A stretch of 64,000 nucleotides of DNA from Clostridium amylolyticum (lineage in GTDB: Bacteria; Bacillota; Clostridia; Clostridiales; Clostridiaceae), in assembly GCF_900142075.1 (NCBI RefSeq), contig NZ_FQZO01000001.1, forward strand, positions 1-64,000, written 5' to 3'. The number at the start of each line of letters is the position of its first letter. Position 1 is the stretch's first letter. Positions 1 through 8,270 of this stretch are shown here, in pieces. Made by a program: the position numbers and the translations under genes. The notes under the pieces were generated by a model that was given only the letters and a program-made list of their open reading frames with translations, was not told the origin of the DNA and did no database searches.

Positions 1-221
1 TCATAATCTCTTTCCAAATACCAAACTCTTATTTTATCTTTATAAGCATCAATCTTTGTATAAGTTACTTTTCTTGAATACCTCGGTTCCTCCTCCTGCT
101 TAATCAATTTCTTAACTGTATTTCTGGCTATTCCCAGTTCCCTGGCTATTTGTTTTATCGGGACCCCCTTATTATGCATGTTCTTTACTGTATACCAATC
201 TCTCAAATCCTTCACCTTCAC
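1..221 (-). CDS. istA: IS21-family transposase IstA, N-terminal fragment
   Basis: This is the first part of a transposase that continues past base 1. The minus-strand frame is open and carries a helix-turn-helix segment containing KQIARELGIARNTVKKLI, the Hin/resolvase-like HTH found at the N-terminus of IS21-family IstA proteins. It is followed by a basic, proline-containing linker. The start is uncertain: GTG at 221 (MKVKDLRDW) agrees best with IstA proteins beginning a few residues before the HTH, while an in-frame ATG at 257 would add 12 residues. The DDE catalytic domain lies outside the window, so activity cannot be judged. The family call rests on the HTH and on the adjacent repeated IS end. 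Confidence 0.7.
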   Translation of the reverse strand, partial: MKVKDLRDWYTVKNMHNKGVPIKQIARELGIARNTVKKLIKQEEEPRYSRKVTYTKIDAYKDKIRVWYLERDY

Positions 222-280
222 TTTATGCCTCCCTTGTATGATGTGTTTTGTTACCATACAAGGTTATAATTTTAAAGTGA

Positions 281-324
281 GGGGGTCAATTTTCGTTGTA
301 AAAAGGGGGTCAATTTTCATTGTA
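281..324. repeat. Twin direct repeats at the IS21 tip
   Basis: Two 20-bp copies of gggggtcaattttcRttgta, at 281-300 and 305-324, are offset by 24 bp and differ at one base. Repeated transposase-binding sites at the terminus are characteristic of IS21-family elements. The outer copy lies directly against the interrupted RHS gene. Confidence 0.7.
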
Positions 325-329
325 AATCA

Positions 330-3062
330 ACAGATGGAAAAGGAAATACAACATCATATGAGTATAACGTAGCAAATAATGTTATAAGACGTATTGATCA
401 CGGTGGTAGGACCGGAAATGAGGGAAGCTTTACCTATAAACCGGAAAAAGTAGAAAGCTACACTTATTATTCAGATGGTAGTAGAAAAAGCAAGACTGAT
501 AGAAATGGGAATACTATACATTATAAGTATAATGCTCTTGGTAAGCCAATTTCTGAAGTTGTAGGGAATATCTCTATAGCATATACTTATGATAAAAATG
601 GAAATCAGTTATCAATAAGTGATGATACTGGAACAACCACTAGAAGTTATGACGAATTAAATAGAGTTGTGAAAAAAACTATACCTAAGGTAGGAGAAAC
701 AAAATTTAAATACGATATAATAATTACTAGAAGTGATATGCCACAGGCTTCCTATGCTGAAAAATCTATTGATCCTAAAGGAAATATAACTACTAAGGTA
801 TTTGATAAGGCTGGAAGGATTAAGTATGTAATAGACGGTGACACTAATGCTACTATTTCAGCAACCTATGATTATTATAATAATGGAAGCACAAAAAGTT
901 TAGTTTATGAGACAGGAACCAGAGAAGATTACACATATTATTCAGATAATACACTAAAATCTCTAATAAACAAAAAAGCTGATGGAAGTGTTATAGAATC
1001 ATTTAGCTATATATATGATGCAGCAAATAATCAGACAAGAAAGAAAGATACAAAAGGTACAACATTCTATACTTACGATAAGTTAAATCGTTTAGTTACT
1101 GTTCTTGAACCAGCATTGCAGACGACTAATTATGTTTATGATAAAGCAGGTAATAGGGAAAGTCAAACTATACAAAATGGAAACATAGTATCAACTATTA
1201 CTTATGCTTATAATGAGCAAAATAGGCTTATCCGTACTACCACTACTGTTAAAGATACTACTAGTGGTACAGTAGCATATGCTTATTACAAGAATGCTAA
1301 CCTAACACCAATAGAACCTATATTAGTCGACGAAGGAATAATATATACTTATGACAATAATGGTAACCTAATTAATAAGCGTAAAACTATACTTAATTCA
1401 GAAGATACAAAGAATAATGCTCTTTTTGCTCCAGTAATAGGAGAAAGACTAAAGGGACTAAGTAAAGACTCAGTACTTAATGAATATGATTCTTTAAATA
1501 GATTAATAAAGTCAACTGCTGATGGGAAAACCAACACTTATGAGTATAATGGTGAAAATATAAGAGTATCCAAAAGTGTTAATGGAGAAAATAGAAGGTA
1601 TCTTTACGAAGGTGATAAAATAATCCTTGAAGTAGATGAAAATGGTAGTCAAAAAGCTAGAAATATATATGGAACAAATATAATATCGAGAAAAGTAGAA
1701 AGCTCTAGTGATAAATACTATTATCTATTCAATGGACATGGAGATGTAACAAACTTAACTGGTAGCGATTCGAAAATTTTAGCAACCTACTACTATGATG
1801 CCTTTGGTGTTCCTACTGAAACTAATGGAAATGTAGATAATCCTATAAGATATGCAAGTTATCAGTATGATGAAGAAACCGGGAACTATTATCTTATGTC
1901 AAGAATGTACGATCCGGTTATTGCTAGATTCCTTCAGGAAGATACTTATAGGGGAGAGCTGAATGACCCATTAAGCTTAAATCTCTATACTTATACTCAT
2001 AATAACCCTATAACCTATGATGATCCTGATGGTCATTGGATTCATATAGCAATAGGAGCGGCTATTGGAGCAGCAATAAATGTTGGGATAACAGCTTATT
2101 TAGATTATAAGGATGATCATAAATTTAATTCAGGTTGGAGAGAATATGCAGGAGCAGCAGTAGAAGGTGCTATAACAGGAAGTATAGGAGCAGCTACAGG
2201 CGGAGCCTCACTGTTTACTATGATCACAGCAGAAGTAGCTTCTGGATTTGTTGGAAGTGCAGCAAGGCAATACATTTCAAAAGGTAAAGTATCATTAAAA
2301 AAATCTGCTACTGATGCAGCTTTTAATGGTATAACTTTTATTGGAGGACATTATGCAGGCAAGGCTTTAAGTCCCGTGAAAAAAGCTATCGCTCAATCAA
2401 AGGTGGTAACCAAAACAAAAGGATTAGTATTAGATGGGCTATCATCTAAATCTGATACTATATTAAGTTTAAATAAGAAAATAGGTGAATCAGTACAAAA
2501 TGTATTTGAAAAAATAAATCTTCCTACTCAAAATAAGCTAGCTTTCTCAAGTGCAGGCGGAGGGGGACGTTCAGGTATAGAAGCAACCTTCGATTATGTT
2601 GATGAAAGCGTAATGAAGAACTTTAATAAAGTATATAGTAGTGAAACCCTTCAGAGTACTGTTAAGAATATAGATAATAATATTTCTTCTAGTATTAAAG
2701 GGGTTACTAAAGCTGAACCATTCGATATTGTAAAATATGGTGATAAAACCCCAGGATTAGAAAATCACCATGGTGTAATGGATATGTGGGCACAGAAGAA
2801 TATTCCAGGGTATAAGCCTAGACCAGCAGATTCAACAGCGATAGCATTAACAAAGGAACAGCATAATGCAACAAGGTCTGTATTCGGAAAGTGGAAGTAT
2901 GAAAACTATGGATTTAAAGGAAAAGTAGATTGGGAAAATGTTTCACCAAGAGAAATTCAGGGGCTTTCAGAAAGAATGTTTGATGCTGCTAAAGTACCGC
3001 AAGATGCTAGAGCTGAATATTATAGAGAATTTAATAAATATATATATGGATTAGAAAAGTAA
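330..3062 (+). CDS. RHS/YD-repeat polymorphic toxin, 5'-truncated by the IS21 element
   Basis: The frame is open from the IS tip to 3062 (about 910 codons), but it has no conventional start before GTG 669, because the insertion removed the 5' part. The protein is built of YD repeats (YTYDKLNRL, YEYNGENIR), then the RHS core ending in RMYDPVIARFLQEDTY and the NPITYDDPDGH junction. After this come a Gly/Ala-rich stretch that may be membrane-active and a variable tip. The last ~95 residues contain ENHHGVMDMW and, about 30 residues on, TKEQHNAT. This His pattern resembles HNH/EndoVII-type nuclease toxins, but I could not assign a named toxin family. Such proteins act in contact-dependent competition (WapA-like in Gram-positives). 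The signal peptide would have been in the lost part, so delivery is probably broken, although the toxin tip and its immunity gene are intact. Confidence 0.8.
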   Translation, partial: TDGKGNTTSYEYNVANNVIRRIDHGGRTGNEGSFTYKPEKVESYTYYSDGSRKSKTDRNGNTIHYKYNALGKPISEVVGNISIAYTYDKNGNQLSISDDTGTTTRSYDELNRVVKKTIPKVGETKFKYDIIITRSDMPQASYAEKSIDPKGNITTKVFDKAGRIKYVIDGDTNATISATYDYYNNGSTKSLVYETGTREDYTYYSDNTLKSLINKKADGSVIESFSYIYDAANNQTRKKDTKGTTFYTYDKLNRLVTVLEPALQTTNYVYDKAGNRESQTIQNGNIVSTITYAYNEQNRLIRTTTTVKDTTSGTVAYAYYKNANLTPIEPILVDEGIIYTYDNNGNLINKRKTILNSEDTKNNALFAPVIGERLKGLSKDSVLNEYDSLNRLIKSTADGKTNTYEYNGENIRVSKSVNGENRRYLYEGDKIILEVDENGSQKARNIYGTNIISRKVESSSDKYYYLFNGHGDVTNLTGSDSKILATYYYDAFGVPTETNGNVDNPIRYASYQYDEETGNYYLMSRMYDPVIARFLQEDTYRGELNDPLSLNLYTYTHNNPITYDDPDGHWIHIAIGAAIGAAINVGITAYLDYKDDHKFNSGWREYAGAAVEGAITGSIGAATGGASLFTMITAEVASGFVGSAARQYISKGKVSLKKSATDAAFNGITFIGGHYAGKALSPVKKAIAQSKVVTKTKGLVLDGLSSKSDTILSLNKKIGESVQNVFEKINLPTQNKLAFSSAGGGGRSGIEATFDYVDESVMKNFNKVYSSETLQSTVKNIDNNISSSIKGVTKAEPFDIVKYGDKTPGLENHHGVMDMWAQKNIPGYKPRPADSTAIALTKEQHNATRSVFGKWKYENYGFKGKVDWENVSPREIQGLSERMFDAAKVPQDARAEYYREFNKYIYGLEK

Positions 3063-3076
3063 AGGAGATGTGTTCA

Positions 3077-3604
3077 ATGGATATTAAAGAGATAATAAAG
3101 AAAGTAAGTTCTCTACAGAACTGCACTGTTTACCAACCATCAGGCATGATTAGTCTACCAAATGGTTTAGAAGCACCAGATGATTTAGTTGAGTTCTATA
3201 AAATATGTGGGGGTATTAGTTTATTCGAAGGTGCTCCGTATGCAGTTAAGATTGTAACACCAGAAGAGTTTATTAGCGCTAACCCTGTAATAATAGGAGA
3301 AGAAATTATTAATGCAGAGATAGAAAAAGGAACTTATGATAATGAAATATCAAAGGATTGGTTTATAATAGCTGATTTATATAACTCAGATTATATAGTT
3401 ATAGACTTAAATAAAGAACGTCTAGGTCAATGTTATAAAGCATTCTGGGACAGTTATCCAGAGGTTGGAAGTACAACAATAATTGCAAAATCTTTTACTG
3501 AGCTATTAATGCAACTAGTAGAAAATAGAGGTGAATATTGGTACTTCTTAAAAGACGATTATATATCATATGGTGATGCTTATGATGGTATTGATACAGA
3601 ATAG
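3077..3604 (+). CDS. SUKH (SMI1/KNR4)-type immunity protein
   Basis: This is a 175-residue acidic cytoplasmic protein. It has the SMI1/KNR4 pattern: an early LPNGLEAPDDLVEFYKICGG segment, a central hydrophobic core with WFIIADLYNSDYIVIDL, and a C-terminal helix with SFTELLMQLVENRGEYWYF. SUKH proteins are the most common immunity proteins for nuclease toxins and are typically encoded directly after the toxin, as here. The chosen start is ATG 3077, because AAAGGAG at 3061-3067 sits 9 bases upstream. That ribosome binding site overlaps the stop codon of the RHS gene, so the pair is translationally coupled. An in-frame ATG at 3068 lies too close to it. It presumably binds and neutralises the RHS tip. 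Confidence 0.78.
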   Translation: MDIKEIIKKVSSLQNCTVYQPSGMISLPNGLEAPDDLVEFYKICGGISLFEGAPYAVKIVTPEEFISANPVIIGEEIINAEIEKGTYDNEISKDWFIIADLYNSDYIVIDLNKERLGQCYKAFWDSYPEVGSTTIIAKSFTELLMQLVENRGEYWYFLKDDYISYGDAYDGIDTE

Positions 3605-3734
3605 AATTAAGCACTTACTACAAAATTAATGATAGAATAGATGCATAAAAAGATAATATGTGTAAGTATATATAACTTGGTAAAGTGTGTAATAAAATTG
3701 ACTGCATAATAGTAATAATGCAGTGAAAAGGTGA

Positions 3735-3777
3735 AATGAACCAGCTGAATTTAAGTAAGCTGGTTCATTATTTTTTT
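3735..3777 (+). terminator. Terminator of the RHS-immunity unit
   Basis: A perfect 12-bp stem, AATGAACCAGCT (3735-3746) with its complement at 3758-3769, is followed by seven T. It ends the transcript of the toxin-immunity pair before the IS66 element begins. The rest of 3605-3851 shows no convincing gene. Confidence 0.85.
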
Positions 3778-3851
3778 AGCAGTTAATATATGCTGTAAAT
3801 ACATCATTAAAAGAACTATATTAAAAAGCGACGATAACACATCATAAAACA

Positions 3852-3871
3852 GTAAACGGTAAATATCTTGT
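3852..3871 (+). repeat. IS66 left inverted repeat
   Basis: The first 12 bases, GTAAACGGTAAA, match the right end perfectly. Over 20 bases 17 match, with the three differences at positions 13-15. This marks the left boundary of the element. Confidence 0.8.
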
Positions 3872-4004
3872 ACATTAAAATTTTAACTCAAGTGTGAGAT
3901 AATTTCTTCAAAGTGTAGTAACTGTAAAAAGTTGATTCAAGTTATTAAAGTTATTCAAGTTATTACAGTTAAATTTTACTTAACACAACTTTGAAGGAGG
4001 CCTT

Positions 4005-4361
4005 ATGAAAACTCGATTAATGGCTACTCAATATAAACTTCAGCAATGGGATGCAATCATACAGGAATGCAGAGCTAGTGGTTTGATGATCAAAGACTGG
4101 TGCCAGCAGAACAATATTAAAAAGGACCATTTCTATTATTGGCAGCGAAAGGTACGCCAGGCAGCATGCCAGGCCTTAACAGAAACAGAACTTTCTTCTC
4201 AAAAATTCGCTGAAATACCTTCCGTTATCACAGGCACCACCGCAGTAGATAGTTTTCGTGGAGAGCTGACAATACTTGTTGGCGGCACAGTTGTTACTGT
4301 GAGCAAGGGAACAGATTTGAATCTGCTTAAATCAGTTATTGAGGTTCTTAAGAATGCTTAA
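4005..4361 (+). CDS. tnpA: IS66 accessory protein TnpA
   Basis: This small basic protein (118 aa) is the first gene of the IS66 element. Its N-terminal half reads WDAIIQECRASGLMIKDWC followed by HFYYWQRKVR, the helix-turn-helix-like region typical of IS66 Orf1/TnpA. The C-terminal half is a short beta-rich segment (GELTILVGGTVVTV), also standard. The strong ribosome binding site GAAGGAGG sits just before ATG 4005. Its 3' end overlaps the start of tnpB by 8 bases, suggesting coupled translation. Length is normal for the family. It is required for efficient transposition in characterised IS66 elements, with its biochemical role unclear. Confidence 0.85.
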   Translation: MKTRLMATQYKLQQWDAIIQECRASGLMIKDWCQQNNIKKDHFYYWQRKVRQAACQALTETELSSQKFAEIPSVITGTTAVDSFRGELTILVGGTVVTVSKGTDLNLLKSVIEVLKNA

Positions 4362-4713
4362 TGACGCTTCGGGTTTTTCCCATATCTACATTGCGTGTGG
4401 ATATACCGATCTAAGGCGGGGCATAGATGGCCTTGCTGCCATCGTGCAGAACTCCTTTAAGCTTGATCCCTTTAACCCGAGCACACTTTTCCTTTTCTGC
4501 GGAAGGAGAACGGATAGATTAAAGGGATTACTATGGGAGGGTGACGGATTTCTTCTCTTGTACAAGCGTCTGGAGGCCGGAAAGTTTCAATGGCCGAGAA
4601 AGGAATCTGAGGTAAAGTCCATGACACACCAGCAGTTCGTGTGGCTGATGGAAGGACTCTCAATAGAGCAGAAGAAAGCAGTGAAAAAAGTGATTCCAAA
4701 GCGTGCAGTTTGA
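4354..4713 (+). CDS. tnpB: IS66 accessory protein TnpB
   Basis: This IS66 Orf2 protein has the family signature GYTDLRRGIDGLAAIV near the N-terminus, then LFLFCGRRTDRLKGLLWEGDG and WPRKESEV. ATG 4354 is preferred over an upstream TTG at 4339. A GAGG lies 9 bases upstream of the ATG, and the resulting MLND start matches the family's usual N-terminus. It overlaps tnpA by 8 bases. TnpB is needed for transposition but is not itself the catalytic transposase. The frame is intact and of normal length (119 aa). Confidence 0.87.
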   Translation: MLNDASGFSHIYIACGYTDLRRGIDGLAAIVQNSFKLDPFNPSTLFLFCGRRTDRLKGLLWEGDGFLLLYKRLEAGKFQWPRKESEVKSMTHQQFVWLMEGLSIEQKKAVKKVIPKRAV

Positions 4714-4721
4714 GTTTTTTC

Positions 4722-4769
4722 TGTGGATAACCTTCCGTTTAAGCGCTGTATGCATCTTGCTTATCCACA
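4722..4769. repeat. Inverted TTATCCACA pair inside IS66
   Basis: TGTGGATAA (4722-4730) and TTATCCACA (4761-4769) form a perfect 9-bp inverted repeat 30 bases apart, in the non-coding gap between tnpB and tnpC. Each arm is an exact match to the consensus DnaA box. It may be a binding site pair, or a hairpin controlling tnpC expression. The sequence alone cannot decide. Confidence 0.5.
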
Positions 4770-4830
4770 ATTTTCAAAAGCTTGCTAATAAGCCCTTTAC
4801 AGCCTATTTAGGCTGTGCTATGTTTGTTTT

Positions 4831-6458
4831 ATGAATAATGAAATTTATGACAAAAAACAGCTAACCGAATATTCGAAGAATGCGCTGATAACTATGTATT
4901 TGGCTCAACAGGAAGCACTGAAGAAACAGGAAAAGCAGATGGAGGACCTGAACAAAAAGCTTGATCTACTTCTTGAGCAGATACGTTTGTCTAACCAAAA
5001 CAAGTTTGGACGTTCCACGGAAAAGATTGAGAATGCTGAACAGCTGACTATGTGCTTCAATGAAGCCGAGGTTACTATTGAGCAGCAGACCATCCAGGAA
5101 CCAGCCATTGAGCAAGTAATTCCAGAGCATAAGCGCAGAGTGAAACCGAAGGGAAAAAGACAGGAGGACCTGTCTTCTTTTCCCGTGCGAATAGAAGAAC
5201 ATCTGCTTTCTGAAGAGAAGCTTCAAGAGCTTTTTTGCGGAAGCTACAGAAGACTCCCTGATGAGGTCTATCGTAAGTTGGAGTTCCATCCAGCTACCTT
5301 CGAAGTCGTAGAGCACCACGTAGCCGTATACTGCGGAAACAAGGAGCAAACCATCGTGCGTGCAGACCGTCCTTCAGAAATTCTGAAGAACAGCATCGTC
5401 ACTCCCTCACTGTTAGCTGCTATTATAAATAGCAAATACATTAATGCCGTTCCTCTTTATCGCCTTGAACAGGAATTCGCCAGGTATGAGGTTAACGTAT
5501 CCAGACAGGTGATGGCTAACTGGGTTATCCGAGGGAGCGAACGCTACCTTTCGCTGTTGTATGACAGGATGCATCAGAAACTGTATGATAGCAAGATTCT
5601 GCATTCAGACGAGACTCCGGTAAATGTTATCAAGGATGGGCGGCCAGCAGGCTCTAAAAGCTATATGTGGGTATACCGAACAGGACAGGCAGGAGGAACT
5701 CCGCCGGCTGTACTCTATGAATACCAGAAAACGCGTAAATCTGATCACCCAAGAGAATTCCTCAAGAACTACCATGGAGTAGTTGTTTGCGATGGCTATC
5801 AGGTGTACCACAAGCTTGAGGAGGAGCGTCCAGATGAGCTTAAGGTTGCCGGATGCTGGGCTCATGCCCGACGTCGTTTTGCCAATGTATGCAAGTCCCT
5901 TGGAAAGAGTGGTTCTAAAGGAAGCCTGGCAGAAACTGCGGTGAACCATATAGCCCTGATATATCGAACTGACAACTTTCTGGAAGAACTCAATCCGGAA
6001 GAGCGTTTAGAAAAGCGGCAGCTCCTGGTGAAACCACTGGTAGAAGCCTTCTTTGCATGGGTAAAATCTAACAGGGATACAGTGCCACCTCAATCGGAGA
6101 CCGGAAAGGGTCTTGCTTACTGTGTAAACCAGGAAAAATATCTGAGAGCTTTCTTGGATGACCCAATTATCCCCTTAGATAACAACGCAGCGGAAATTTC
6201 AATTCGTAGCTTTTGCGTGGGAAAACATAACTGGCATGGCACATAATAGATACTTTACAGGGGGCAGAAGCCAGTGCGATAATCTACAGTCTTGCCGAAA
6301 GTGCTAAAGCGAACAACTTAAAGCCCTATAATTATTTTAAGCATATCCTTGAAGAAATCCCTAAGCATCAGGATGATAAAAATCTAGGCTTTCTGGATTC
6401 CTTGCTCCCATGGTCAGCGGATCTTCCAGCGGATTGCTTAAAGGCTAAAAAGTCATAA
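4831..6458 (+). pseudogene. tnpC: IS66 transposase TnpC, frameshifted near the 3' end
   Basis: This is the large IS66 transposase. It starts MNNEIYDKKQL and has a coiled-coil-like Glu/Lys/Leu-rich N-terminal region, then the DDE domain (SDETPVNV, VVCDGYQVYH, GCWAHARRRF). The first frame closes at 6246, just after SFCVGKHNWHG. The expected continuation, DTLQGAEASAIIYSLAESAKANN through a normal C-terminus, is present in another frame from 6249 to 6458. The 14 bases between the TGG codon and GAT are not a multiple of three, pointing to a single-base loss or two-base gain. The final acidic catalytic residue lies before the break (DNNAAEISIRSF), so a truncated product could keep the triad. Programmed shifting at this place is not known for IS66. 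Confidence 0.82.
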
Positions 6459-6492
6459 AAGCCACCGAAGGGTGGCTTATTTGCTATGGAAG

Positions 6493-6512
6493 ACAAGTGG
6501 TTTACCGTTTAC
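6493..6512 (-). repeat. IS66 right inverted repeat
   Basis: TTTACCGTTTAC at 6501-6512 is the exact complement of the first 12 bases of the left end, and 17 of 20 bases match overall. A short hairpin formed by AAGCCACC and GGTGGCTT (6459-6479) lies just inside it and may terminate tnpC transcription. Confidence 0.8.
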
Positions 6513-6982
6513 CAACAGTCAATACAAAAATTATAAATATGTGTATATTGTCAAGCAAAATTGAGTTCTTTCCAAAGTTTGTTGAATTTATCTGATAAAA
6601 GCATTATAATTCTGTCTTTTACACTTGTAAGAAATAAAAAAGTGAGTAATGTTTTTTATTTTAAGGCGTATTTTAGTAAGTTTTTCCCCATTAAAAGATA
6701 TTCAGATTAAATCTATAGTTGAAAGGGATCAAGCTATAACATTAAAAATTCTAAGGGCATATATAATAAATAATTTTACTATATATCAATTGATATATAT
6801 AGGAGTTTTACTATTAGTAATGACCTGTCTATTTAAAAATAAATATTTGTAAAAATAATATTAATGTATATTAATATTCTAAATTATCAATTACTCCCTC
6901 CCATTGAATTTAATCAATTTTTAATTTATAATTGTGTAGTTATAGATAATATAGTATTTTAGAATAAAAAGGAGGCGGCTTT
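6513..6982. other. AT-rich gap downstream of IS66
   Basis: About 470 bp of very AT-rich sequence lie between the IS66 right end and the next well-supported gene. The only candidate gene is a 67-codon frame at 6649-6852. No structured RNA or strong terminator was recognised. The 3' part should carry the promoter for the gene at 6983. Confidence 0.5.
6649..6852 (+). CDS. Possible small membrane protein or gene remnant
   Basis: This 67-codon frame encodes a basic N-terminal part and one clear hydrophobic helix near the C-terminus (LIYIGVLLLVMTCLF). No good ribosome binding site precedes ATG 6649, and the composition is close to that of non-coding AT-rich DNA. I do not recognise a family. Lying next to the IS66 end, it might be the remnant of a gene disrupted earlier. 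It is listed because the transmembrane pattern is real, but it may well not be expressed. Confidence 0.25.
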   Translation: MFFILRRILVSFSPLKDIQIKSIVERDQAITLKILRAYIINNFTIYQLIYIGVLLLVMTCLFKNKYL

Positions 6983-7252
6983 ATGAGATTATGGGGAAAG
7001 ATAATGAAGAATAATAAAATAGTTAAGAATGAGACCGTGCCTCTGGAGGTTGAAGATAATTATCAGTTGGCGCTGAAGAATGCTATAGCTGAGTTATGTG
7101 ATAAATTCGATATTTCTAAGCCTTATTGGCTGAATAAGAATTTAAATGAATATAATAGATCTGGTAAGACTGTTTTTAATGAAAATAACTTTATTGAAGA
7201 TATAGATTTTGATAAATTTGTCATTGAAGAGTTGCGTGACAAAAAGAAATAG
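6983..7252 (+). CDS. Small conserved-looking protein of unknown function
   Basis: This is an 89-residue, soluble, charged protein starting MRLWGKIMKNNKIVKNETV. ATG 6983 is preceded by a strong AAAGGAGGCGG site, so it is very likely a real gene. No signal peptide, membrane segment or known motif is visible. The middle (LALKNAIAELCDKFDISKPYWL) looks helical, and the C-terminus is a run of charged residues. It lies 46 bases upstream of the PP-loop tRNA enzyme at 7299 in the same direction, so the two are probably co-transcribed, but this does not define a function. Confidence 0.7.
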   Translation: MRLWGKIMKNNKIVKNETVPLEVEDNYQLALKNAIAELCDKFDISKPYWLNKNLNEYNRSGKTVFNENNFIEDIDFDKFVIEELRDKKK

Positions 7253-7298
7253 TAAGTTAAATTTTAAAAACTTAAATGAAAAATATGAGGTGATTATT

Positions 7299-8165
7299 TT
7301 GGATAGTATAGCTGGCAATGGCTGCGATATTCTGGTGCCTTTTAATGAAAGAATACCTTTAGAAGAAATAGAACGCAGTATTGTTAAAAGATATAAGAAA
7401 CATATATGGTCTAAATTTGTGAAGGCCATTAAACAATATAATTTGGTAGAAGAAGGGGATAAGGTAGCTGTAGCTATTTCTGGAGGCAAGGACAGCTTAC
7501 TCCTTGCAAAACTTTTTCAAGAATTAAAAAAGCATGGACAGGTTAACTTTGAAGTAGAGTATATAGCTATGGATCCTGGATATCATCCAGATATTAAAAA
7601 ACTGCTTGTAGATAATTGTGAGTATTTAAATATCCCTGTTCAAATATATGACTCAGGAATATTTAATGTGGTGGATAAAATAGCAAAGGATTATCCATGC
7701 TATATGTGTGCAAGGATGAGAAGAGGTTCTCTTTATGCCAAAGCTAAGGAGTTAGGATGTAATAAATTAGCTTTAGGCCATCACTTTAACGATGTTATTG
7801 AAACTACCTTATTAAATGTGCTGTATGCAGGAAACTTTAAAACCATGCTTCCAAAACTTAAGGCAGCTAACTTTGAAGGCATGGAGCTTATTAGACCCAT
7901 GTACTTTATAGAGGAAGACTATATACAAAGATTTACTCAAAACAGCGGTATTTGGCCTTTAAATTGTGCTTGTATGGTAGCTGCAAAGAAGATTGGTAAT
8001 AAGCGATATGAAATAAAAGCTATGATTAAACAGCTTAAAAAGAGCTTCCCAGACATTGAAAAATCCATATTCAAGTCTGCAGAAAATGTTAATATGGAAG
8101 CCATATTAGGATGGATAAAAGGCGGAGAGCAGCATTCTTATTTAGACTATTATGATGAAGAGTAA
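7299..8165 (+). CDS. TtcA-like PP-loop ATPase (tRNA 2-thiolation family)
   Basis: This adenylating enzyme belongs to the TtcA/TuuA group, which thiolates tRNA using ATP and, in several members, an iron-sulfur cluster. The PP-loop SGGKDS lies at about residue 65, a CxxC pair in YPCYMCARMRRG follows, and a third cysteine region, LNCACMVAAKK, lies near the end. This is the usual cluster-ligand arrangement. GHHFNDVIETTLLN is the family's second conserved block. The start chosen is TTG 7299, with GAGGTGAT 8 bases upstream. The ATG at 7209 would overlap the preceding gene by 44 bases without a ribosome site. The exact modified base (s2C32 or another position) cannot be told from sequence alone. Confidence 0.82.
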   Translation: MDSIAGNGCDILVPFNERIPLEEIERSIVKRYKKHIWSKFVKAIKQYNLVEEGDKVAVAISGGKDSLLLAKLFQELKKHGQVNFEVEYIAMDPGYHPDIKKLLVDNCEYLNIPVQIYDSGIFNVVDKIAKDYPCYMCARMRRGSLYAKAKELGCNKLALGHHFNDVIETTLLNVLYAGNFKTMLPKLKAANFEGMELIRPMYFIEEDYIQRFTQNSGIWPLNCACMVAAKKIGNKRYEIKAMIKQLKKSFPDIEKSIFKSAENVNMEAILGWIKGGEQHSYLDYYDEE

Positions 8166-8270
8166 AACTATACTCATAGTAAAGGGATAACTTGTTAATA
8201 GATATCTATTAATATAAAATAATTGTGGATAATTTTTAATTAGTTAAACACATAAAGGGTGATATAAAAA

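Larger units (their letters stand above)
1..329 (-). mobile_element. End of an IS21-family insertion sequence (partial)
   Basis: The left edge of the window lies inside an insertion sequence read leftward. It contains the start of an IstA-type transposase, and outside it two 20-bp direct repeats at the tip (281-300 and 305-324), as is usual for IS21-family ends. The outermost bases on the minus strand begin TGATTTACAATG, so the tip is probably at about 324-329. Immediately beyond it an RHS reading frame starts mid-gene, which fixes the boundary from the other side. The remainder of the element, including istB, is outside the window. Confidence 0.75.
3852..6512 (+). mobile_element. IS66-family insertion sequence
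   Basis: This 2661-bp element carries the three IS66 genes in standard order (tnpA, tnpB, tnpC). It is bounded by inverted repeats starting GTAAACGGTAAA on the left (3852) and the same on the complementary strand at the right (ending 6512). The flanking 8-mers, ataaaaca and caacagtc, do not match, so the 8-bp target duplication usual for this family is not visible. The element's codon use and base composition are richer in G+C than the neighbouring genes, which is consistent with recent arrival. The large transposase gene is frameshifted, so this copy is probably not autonomous. Confidence 0.88.

Noticed and set aside
178..372. 64-codon rightward frame across the IS21 tip
   Set aside because: It overlaps the IstA gene on the other strand and runs through the IS end; no ribosome site and no family resemblance.
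3890..3965. Direct aagttatt repeats in the IS66 left end as a plasmid-type iteron or CRISPR
   Set aside because: Copies are short, irregular and inside the IS terminal region; there are no spacer-repeat units.
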